Position numbers and translations under genes: made by a program. From JAVZLQ01 sp049700035 (GTDB lineage: Archaea > Thermoproteota > Bathyarchaeia > Bathyarchaeales > Bathycorpusculaceae): a stretch of 10,978 nucleotides of DNA. How positions within the stretch are numbered: the stretch's first letter is position 1; each line of letters starts with the position of its first letter. This document shows, piece by piece, positions 6,241 to 10,978 of the stretch. The stretch is taken from NCBI GenBank assembly GCA_049700035.1, contig JBNAWC010000039.1, forward strand, positions 1 through 10,978. The letters are read 5' to 3'. The notes beneath the pieces are model-generated. The model made no database searches and was not told the origin of the DNA. It worked only from the letters and a program-made list of their open reading frames with translations.

Positions 6241-7101
6241 TTAAACCTTAGAAGCAAAAGCTATGTTAAAAATCGCCAAAGTAGCCATTATCGCCTCTTC
6301 TGTCCTCACAGTTTCTGTCCCTTGCATGGGAATCATGTTAACAACAAAGTCTACTATGTCGTCCAACGCTAATCCCTCTAACCTTGCTATTTCGTAAAGT
6401 CCTTGCGTTGGGGCTCCGAAAATCAAAAGTGTGTTTTCAGCTTTTTCCCATCTTCTGCTTATGTTCTCGGCGGCTTCTGAAAATGGGACGCCGTATTTTG
6501 AAGTTGCAATTGTCAGGTCGAAATGTTTTTCCTTCAACAGTCTTCCAAGCGTTTTTCTTTCAGCGACAACATTGTATCCCCAATAATATGGTATTTCTTC
6601 GCGACTTGCGATGGTTGCTTCTACTTGCCCATTAATCCTTGTAATTTTGACTGTTATGCGTTTGTTTTTGGCTATTTGCTTATTGGGTATTAGCGCCGTT
6701 TTTTCCACACCGATATCCACTCTTGTTCCATACTTGTCACTTGATATTGTTACTCCCTCGCGGTATTCGCCAACCTTCAAGTCTTTTATTCTACGTTTTA
6801 GTGGGTGATGGCTTGTCCGAAGTGGCGGCATCACCCCAGCATACTTTAATTGTGGCGTGAGCTTGAAAAATCGTTTTCTCAAGTATTGTGGAGTTTCCAT
6901 GTAAGCTAATAGCGTGGCAACCAAATCCATGTCTGCTATTTGTCTAACATTTGGGCGGTCCATGTAAATTATGATTTCGTCAATTCTGAAGATTGCTGCC
7001 GCCCTTCCAATCAAACTTACTTTGGCTGTTTTTTCGCGTAGATGTGGAGTATCAGAAACAACCGATGCTGGTATAGCTATGGAAAATTTTTTCTTTTGCA
7101 A
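6241..7101 (-). CDS. Putative SPOUT-class RNA methyltransferase (PF02598; SPOUT1/CENP-32-like)
   Basis: Putative S-adenosylmethionine-dependent RNA methyltransferase of the archaeal/eukaryotic family annotated as RNA (uridine-N3) methyltransferase; the target base in archaea is not established. The 286-residue product begins with a SPOUT strand (FSIAIPASVV, 6-15). It has the family segment TPQYLRKRFF (70-79) and MPPLRTSHHP (91-100), then an OB-like insert (about 101-168). The C-terminal trefoil knot has LLIFGAPTQGL (225-235) and NMIPMQGTETVRTEEAI (255-271), the AdoMet-binding loops. The start is TTG at 7101: no in-frame ATG exists before residue 47, and GGGAG (7112-7116) lies ten bases upstream. 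It is first in a likely two-gene unit with the membrane protease and divergent from the PGI/PMI gene. Confidence 0.88.
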   Translation of the reverse strand: MQKKKFSIAIPASVVSDTPHLREKTAKVSLIGRAAAIFRIDEIIIYMDRPNVRQIADMDLVATLLAYMETPQYLRKRFFKLTPQLKYAGVMPPLRTSHHPLKRRIKDLKVGEYREGVTISSDKYGTRVDIGVEKTALIPNKQIAKNKRITVKITRINGQVEATIASREEIPYYWGYNVVAERKTLGRLLKEKHFDLTIATSKYGVPFSEAAENISRRWEKAENTLLIFGAPTQGLYEIARLEGLALDDIVDFVVNMIPMQGTETVRTEEAIMATLAIFNIAFASKV

Positions 7102-7217
7102 GACATCGACTCTCCCTATACGTCATGTAGGTAATTGGTTGATTTTGCTTAAAAGATTTGAATAAGTAGCCTAAAACATAATAGGTTCTGGCAGTGAAGT
7201 TTAAAAGGTGAACAAAG
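7102..7217. promoter_or_regulatory. Divergent intergenic region between methyltransferase and PGI/PMI
   Basis: A 116-base spacer serving two divergent genes. The minus-strand CTTTTAAG (7148-7155) could be a TATA box with a start near 7125. On plus, CTAAAACATA (7171-7180) is a weaker candidate with a start near 7202, just ahead of the AGGTGA (7206-7211) used by the PGI/PMI gene. Both boxes deviate from consensus. Confidence 0.35.
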
Positions 7218-8330
7218 TTGTCAAAAAACGTGGTTCTTGACGATTTGAACGAGATTAAAAAGATTGACAGAAGCAATATGCTTTCCTTCTGTGTTGAAGC
7301 TGCAAGGCATTGTGGAGAGGCAGCTAAACTAGCCAAAAATTTGGATTTAGGCTATCCTAAACCAGAGGCGATAATTGTTGCTGGCATGGGTGGCTCCGCC
7401 ATAAGTGGTGAACTCTTGAAGGACTGGGCTAGAGATAAAATTGCCGTTCCAATTGAAGTTTGCCGCGAATATTCATTACCAGCATATGCAAACCGCAAAA
7501 CACTTGTTTTTGTCATAAGTTACTCTGGCGAAACAGAAGAGTCGTTAAGCGTCTACTTGGATGCTATCAAAAAGAATTGTATGACAGTATGTATAAGCTC
7601 TGGCGGCACTCTGCAAAAATTCGCAGAGAAAATGAATGTGCCCCTTTTAACCGTGCCTTCTGGCATCGCTCCGAGGGCAGCGCTTCCTTACTTGTTCATA
7701 CCGTTACTAGTGCTTTTGGAGAAACTTGATTTGGTTTCTAAAGTTAAATCCGAAATTTCGGAAACGTTAGACTTGTTGAAAGACGTTGGCGCTGCGAATG
7801 CTCCAGACAAGCCTTTAAACGAGAACTTTTCTAAGAAGCTTGCCTCAGAAATTTGCGGAACGGTTCCAGTCATTTATGGTTTTGGCATCTACCGTGCGGT
7901 TGCCCAGCGCCTCAAGCAACAGTTTAACGAGAACAGCAAGGTTCCTTCAAAATGGGAAAGCTTCCCAGAGCTTAACCATAATGAAATTGTCGGTTGGGAA
8001 TCTGCCTTTGAGCTTGCAAAGTTTTTCTCGGTTATTTTCCTTAGGGATGCCTCTTATGAAACAGAAGCCATGCGCGAAAGAATTACAGTCACACAAGAAC
8101 TGATGCGCAAAGAATCCGTTAAAATCTTTGAGATACAAGGGATTGGCAAAAGTGCTTTAGCTAGGATGCTTTCCACCATTTGCATAGGCGACTTCGTGTC
8201 AGTTTATTTGGCTATACTACGCGGTTTAGACCCGACACCAGTAAAAACTATCGCTTTGTTGAAGGAGAGAATGAAGCGCGTTGGCGTTAGGGAAAAAGTG
8301 ATAAGTGAACTACAAAAACTTGCAAAGTGA
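7218..8330 (+). CDS. Bifunctional phosphoglucose/phosphomannose isomerase
   Basis: Interconverts fructose-6-phosphate with glucose-6-phosphate and mannose-6-phosphate in archaeal sugar metabolism. The 370-residue product has two SIS (sugar isomerase) domains. The first carries GMGGSAISGE (56-65) and SYSGETEES (101-109), the phosphate-binding elements. The second carries FPELNHNEIVGW (249-260), holding the conserved Glu/His of the PGI/PMI active site, then GDFVSVYLAILRGLDPTPV (324-342) with Lys343 in the place of the catalytic lysine. It is somewhat longer than the roughly 300-residue Pyrobaculum-type enzymes. The TTG start is supported by AAAAGGTGA (7203-7211), six bases upstream. Its TGA (8328-8330) directly abuts the stop of the convergent inositol-phosphate synthase gene, whose substrate is its product. 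Confidence 0.92.
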   Translation: MSKNVVLDDLNEIKKIDRSNMLSFCVEAARHCGEAAKLAKNLDLGYPKPEAIIVAGMGGSAISGELLKDWARDKIAVPIEVCREYSLPAYANRKTLVFVISYSGETEESLSVYLDAIKKNCMTVCISSGGTLQKFAEKMNVPLLTVPSGIAPRAALPYLFIPLLVLLEKLDLVSKVKSEISETLDLLKDVGAANAPDKPLNENFSKKLASEICGTVPVIYGFGIYRAVAQRLKQQFNENSKVPSKWESFPELNHNEIVGWESAFELAKFFSVIFLRDASYETEAMRERITVTQELMRKESVKIFEIQGIGKSALARMLSTICIGDFVSVYLAILRGLDPTPVKTIALLKERMKRVGVREKVISELQKLAK

Positions 8331-9392
8331 CTAAGCTTTTCCAGATATAAAATCGTAAAACATTTTTTCAGCTTCTTCAATTGGCAATAGTTTAGGCGGA
8401 TTTTTGAAGGCGTAAGCGCAAATTGGCAAAACAGCCCCTTTAATTCCTCTGTCCAAGGCTATTTTTGCGGCTCTTATCACGTCGAAGAGAACCGAGCCAG
8501 CGTTAGGCGCGTCAACCGTCGAGAGCTTCAAGTCTATCTGCATGGGCGTGTTGCAGAAGTACACGCCTCTAATCCAGAAGTAACTGTCCCTCCTATTATC
8601 TAGAAAATCTACGTAGTCCATTGAACCAGCAACAACTTCAGCCTTGTACGGCAAAGCAGCCTCAACGGAACGCGTTTTAACAGTTCTTTTAGCTTCTCTT
8701 GTGCGCTCTAAAGTATCCAGTGATTCTGTGCCTCCACCAACATCAAGCTGATAGGTTTCTGTTACGCGAACACCATGTATAGAAAGAAGCCTCAACAAAG
8801 TCTTATGCAAAGTTGTAGCTCCGACTTGGTCAACCAAATCATCACCAACAACTGGGAGCTCAGCATTTTCAAATTTTCCAGCCCACGCCTTGTCGCTTGC
8901 TATGAAAGTTGGCGTTGCGTTGATGAAGGCGCATCCAGCGTTTAGAGCTTGTTCAGCATACCATTGCGAGGCTTTCAAGGCTCCGCTTGGAAGCAAGTTT
9001 AGCAAAACTTCAGCACCGCTTTCTTCAAGAGTTCTCTTAACGTTTGCTTCTGGCTGACTGCTTATTTGAATAACTTTCTTCGTGTATTCGCCAACTCCAT
9101 CCAAAACTGGGCCCTTCTGCACAACTATGCCCATTTTTGGAACGTCAACTATTTTTGGAGCATTATTTGGCTGTTCAAATATCGCTTGAGCTAGGTCTAT
9201 CCCAACTTTTCGACTGTCTATGTCAAATGCTACAACAACTTGTATGTCTCTTGGGTGGTAGCCTCCTAAAAAGAGGTGGCGCAATCCTAGGCTTTCTTCC
9301 TCTTTTTCGCAGTTGCAATAATATTGCAAGCCTTGAATCAAAGCGGATGCACAATTTCCAACACCTGCCAGAGCCACTTTTATCTTCGCCAA
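8331..9392 (-). CDS. ino1: myo-Inositol-1-phosphate synthase
   Basis: NAD-dependent isomerase that cyclises glucose-6-phosphate to myo-inositol-phosphate (EC 5.5.1.4), the entry to archaeal inositol ether lipids and inositol solutes. From TTG at 9390-9392 the 353-residue product opens (M)AKIKVALAGVGNCAS, the family N-terminus with its dinucleotide-binding loop (GVGNCAS, 10-16). Further landmarks are NLLPSGA (132-138), VVGDDLVDQVGAT (181-193), QLDVGGGTESL (215-225) and IDLKLSTVDAPNAGS (286-300), which holds active-site lysine and aspartate positions. This TTG is preferred to one five codons upstream because GGAGGAG (9399-9405) is then correctly spaced and the N-terminus matches the family. A TATA box at 9434-9442 gives it its own promoter. 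It is of the short prokaryotic type, not the roughly 500-residue eukaryotic one. Confidence 0.93.
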   Translation of the reverse strand: MAKIKVALAGVGNCASALIQGLQYYCNCEKEEESLGLRHLFLGGYHPRDIQVVVAFDIDSRKVGIDLAQAIFEQPNNAPKIVDVPKMGIVVQKGPVLDGVGEYTKKVIQISSQPEANVKRTLEESGAEVLLNLLPSGALKASQWYAEQALNAGCAFINATPTFIASDKAWAGKFENAELPVVGDDLVDQVGATTLHKTLLRLLSIHGVRVTETYQLDVGGGTESLDTLERTREAKRTVKTRSVEAALPYKAEVVAGSMDYVDFLDNRRDSYFWIRGVYFCNTPMQIDLKLSTVDAPNAGSVLFDVIRAAKIALDRGIKGAVLPICAYAFKNPPKLLPIEEAEKMFYDFISGKA

Positions 9393-9433
9393 CCTTAACT
9401 CCTCCAAACTTGCACTTCATATTTCACGTCTTC

Positions 9434-9442
9434 TTTATAAAA
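9434..9442 (-). promoter_or_regulatory. TATA box for ino1
   Basis: On the minus strand this reads TTTTATAAA, a consensus-like TATA box. A start about 27 bases downstream (near 9411) gives an 18-base leader carrying GGAGGAG before the ino1 TTG. It lies in the 90-base gap after the DUF917 gene, so ino1 need not depend on readthrough from it. Confidence 0.6.
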
Positions 9443-9482
9443 CACTACGCTTTGGCGCGGTCTAAATTGAGATTAAAACGGG

Positions 9483-10553
9483 CTAATGTACTAACTTTTC
9501 AATGGGAACATATTTATCATGTATGTTAGCCCTTTTCAGAACGTCTTCCCACAACTCTAATCCCCTGCTGGTTCGCCATTTCTCTGGTGCTGGCAACCCT
9601 AAAATCGCAATTTTGTCGCCTTCTACGATTTTTTCGGCGGTTATGCACTTGCCAGTTTCAGGATGTACAGGAGTTATTATGTCTGGCGCTATTGCCGCAA
9701 GTTTTCCGTCTCTGTAGGCGACTAACGTCTCATTTTTCACTTTAATTTCGAAAATGCTGTTCGCGTATTCACGTGTTCCTTTAAGTGTTATTTTAACAAA
9801 TGTGAAGCCTCCTTCAGTTTTTCGTTCAACACTTATAACGGTTCCCTCAAAAAGTTTGTAGCCGCCTGTTTCCTTCAAAACAGCCTTTATTGGCTCAACA
9901 GCCATCCTTAAAAGTTTTCCAATGCTTATTGACTTTGACAAGCTAAGCTGTATTGGTGAGGTTTTTGTTTGAGCGCCTGTTAGAATGCGTCTAGCCGTGT
10001 ATGCACTTTGATTCCACTCTGCTGCGAGGATGCGAGCGATTCTTTCAGCGGCTTTCGCATCAGCAGTTTCCTTTATAATGACAATGTTTCTTGCGTAGAC
10101 ATCTGCAATAGCCATAGGCGTTAATTTGATGTTATCAATCGTGTAGACTTTTAAGTGGACTTCTGGAACAGACCTTCCAGCTCCATCAGCATCCACAACT
10201 GGAATTTTGCGTCTGGCTGCAACATCAACAGCAGCTAATGTGTTAAAGCCGCCTAGTTCAACGGGAATGGTTGCATAAGCAGAAAAACGCGCATATTCCT
10301 CCAAAGCCTCAAGAGTTTTAACAGCCGCATTAGAGTAATATTCTATTGATGTTGTAGCGCCTACACATGCGAAGTTTACAACTCGCGCATCATCGGGAAT
10401 TTCCGACGGCTCCACAAGCATGACGTTATGGCCTTCAGACACAAGCCTGTCCACTATCTTATAACCAGCCTCGGGGTCGCCTCCACCTCCAGCTGAGAAT
10501 ATCGCAGCACCATCCACCAAATCCAAGAGGTCTTGATAATTTAGAGTCCTCAA
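9483..10553 (-). CDS. DUF917 family protein (S-methyl-thiohydantoin desulfurase-like, PF06032)
   Basis: The 356-residue product matches the DUF917 layout. The N-terminus MRTLNYQDLLDLVDGAAI leads into a glycine-rich loop, AGGGGDPEAG (21-30). A second conserved segment reads VVDADGAGRSVPE (119-131), and a beta-rich C-terminal domain contains FEGTVISVERK and IAPDIITPV-like strands. Characterised members desulfurise S-methyl thiohydantoins and some neighbour hydantoinases; the reaction in this archaeon is not known. The start is TTG at 10551-10553: it yields the family's usual first residues and no in-frame ATG exists before residue 45. The only Shine-Dalgarno candidate is a weak GGATGG. It is divergent from the zinc-ribbon gene and 90 bases upstream of ino1, with no hydantoinase partner in the window. 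Confidence 0.82.
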   Translation of the reverse strand: MRTLNYQDLLDLVDGAAIFSAGGGGDPEAGYKIVDRLVSEGHNVMLVEPSEIPDDARVVNFACVGATTSIEYYSNAAVKTLEALEEYARFSAYATIPVELGGFNTLAAVDVAARRKIPVVDADGAGRSVPEVHLKVYTIDNIKLTPMAIADVYARNIVIIKETADAKAAERIARILAAEWNQSAYTARRILTGAQTKTSPIQLSLSKSISIGKLLRMAVEPIKAVLKETGGYKLFEGTVISVERKTEGGFTFVKITLKGTREYANSIFEIKVKNETLVAYRDGKLAAIAPDIITPVHPETGKCITAEKIVEGDKIAILGLPAPEKWRTSRGLELWEDVLKRANIHDKYVPIEKLVH

Positions 10554-10627
10554 GCTTCTTCGCCATCCAGCTTTAAACTAAAACTTTACTATTAATTTTG
10601 CTATTTAACCTATAGAGGCTGTTAAAG
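10554..10627. promoter_or_regulatory. Divergent intergenic region, DUF917 / zinc-ribbon gene
   Basis: A 74-base AT-rich spacer between two divergent genes. On plus, CTTTAAACTA (10571-10580) could be a TATA box with a start near 10602. On minus, AAAATTAAT (about 10591-10599) could serve DUF917. Both are imperfect. AGAGGCTG (10614-10621) is the probable Shine-Dalgarno of the plus gene. Confidence 0.3.
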
Positions 10628-10858
10628 ATGAAAGCTTACTTGGACGTGTCCGTTTTGCGTTGCCCAAATTGTGGGCACTTTTATGTTGACGCGTCATGGT
10701 ATGTCGTTGAAATGGAATCCGACATCGAGTGTGGCTGCTGCGGGACAGAATTTAACAGTAAGAAAAATGCGACAGACAGAGTTATGCTTGAGCTTCAAGT
10801 TGACGAAAATGGCAAAATAGAGAAAGCGAAAATAGCTGAACATTTAAAACTAGAATAA
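10628..10858 (+). CDS. Small zinc-ribbon protein of unknown function
   Basis: A 76-residue protein I do not recognise. Two Cys pairs, CPNC (12-15) and CGCC (35-38), are 19 residues apart and would form one zinc ribbon; the second knuckle holds an extra cysteine (Cys37). Beta-type, aromatic residues lie between them (HFYVDASWYVVEME). The C-terminal half has no cysteine and looks like a short strand plus a charged helix (about 52-76, ELQVDENGKIEKAKIAEHL). There is no signal peptide or membrane span, so it is probably cytosolic. The ATG at 10628 is six bases after AGAGGCTG. It is followed after 53 bases by the probable glycyl-tRNA synthetase gene on the same strand, so a role near translation is possible but unproven. 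Confidence 0.75.
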   Translation: MKAYLDVSVLRCPNCGHFYVDASWYVVEMESDIECGCCGTEFNSKKNATDRVMLELQVDENGKIEKAKIAEHLKLE

Positions 10859-10911
10859 CACTTATGCTGTGGTGAGACTCAAGCTTAAGAACCTAAAGAG
10901 GCTGAACAAGG

Positions 10912-10978
10912 TTGACAAGCGAGAAAAAACCGCAAGATAAATTCACTTTAATCAGCGAACTAGCCCGTAGAAGAGGCT
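10912..10978 (+). CDS. glyS: Glycyl-tRNA synthetase, N-terminal fragment (partial)
   Basis: From TTG at 10912 the frame is open to the window edge for 22 codons, reading (M)TSEKKPQDKFTLISELARRRG. The segment ISELARRRG is what precedes the conserved start (FFWPSFEIYGG-type) of archaeal/eukaryotic class II glycyl-tRNA synthetases, which charge tRNA-Gly; the confirming residues lie past the edge. An in-frame TGA at 10903-10905 rules out a start further upstream. GAGGCTGA (10898-10905) is a Shine-Dalgarno six bases before the TTG. The gene probably shares a transcript with the zinc-ribbon gene. The family call rests on a short segment. Confidence 0.6.
   Translation, partial: MTSEKKPQDKFTLISELARRRG

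Noticed and set aside
9480..9532. Inverted repeat GGGCTAATGTA / TATGTTAGCCC as a possible terminator or regulatory hairpin
   Set aside because: It lies mostly inside the last codons of the DUF917 gene with a loop of over 30 bases. The central pairs are only wobble on plus and mismatched on minus, the strand that would be transcribed.
10869..10940. A 23-codon plus-strand reading frame (GTG GTG start, Lys/Arg-rich product) overlapping the glyS start
   Set aside because: It is very short, has no Shine-Dalgarno, and overlaps the better supported glyS start by 29 bases. Its basic composition is simply the other frame of an A-rich leader.
1..10978. Search for a CRISPR array, insertion sequence, toxin-antitoxin pair, defence island or attachment site
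   Set aside because: No spaced direct repeats, transposase motifs, terminal inverted repeats or tRNA-associated duplications were seen; every long frame is explained by a housekeeping or metabolic gene.

Overview
The window is a compact, gene-dense stretch of archaeal chromosome. The evidence is the archaeal gene order secE–spt5–rpl11–rpl1–rpl10–rpl12, the eukaryote-like stalk proteins (L10/P0, and an L12/P1 ending in GLGALFG), archaeal-only families (DtdA, a two-domain PGI/PMI, a presenilin-like membrane protease) and TATA-type promoters 20-40 bases before starts. Moderate GC and Shine-Dalgarno sites of the GAGGTGA type fit the Thermoproteota/TACK side of Archaea, perhaps Bathyarchaeia. That placement is inference; no rRNA is present to fix it.

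Left part (1-1969): the last 18 codons of an unidentified plus-strand gene converge on a minus-strand ornithine-carbamoyltransferase-like gene. It is divergent from dtdA (D-aminoacyl-tRNA deacylase), with a possible shared TATA region between them.

Centre (2033-5204): a translation/secretion cluster made of SecE, Spt5, L11, then L1, L10 and L12. One TATA box lies before secE and a second directly before rpl1, so the cluster is probably two transcripts. L10 carries three copies of a 26-residue stalk-binding repeat but lacks the usual acidic GLGALFG tail.

Convergent to this (5193-7101, minus): a SPOUT-class RNA methyltransferase followed by a polytopic protein with the D / GxGD / P-motif layout of presenilin/SPP-like intramembrane aspartyl proteases. 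The protease gene overlaps the end of rpl12 by 12 bases.

Right part (7218-10978): a bifunctional phosphoglucose/phosphomannose isomerase meets myo-inositol-1-phosphate synthase tail to tail with no spacer. Together they can supply glucose-6-phosphate and convert it to inositol phosphate, for archaeal inositol lipids or solutes. Upstream of the synthase is a DUF917 (S-methyl-thiohydantoin-desulfurase-like) gene. It is divergent from a small zinc-ribbon gene, followed by what looks like the first 22 codons of glycyl-tRNA synthetase.

No gap above 300 bases lacks a gene. I saw no CRISPR, tRNA, rRNA, insertion sequence or phage element, and no clear new multi-gene system. The more unusual points are the remodelled carbamoyltransferase active site, the tail-less L10, the presenilin-like protease and a duplicated leader motif before the last two genes.
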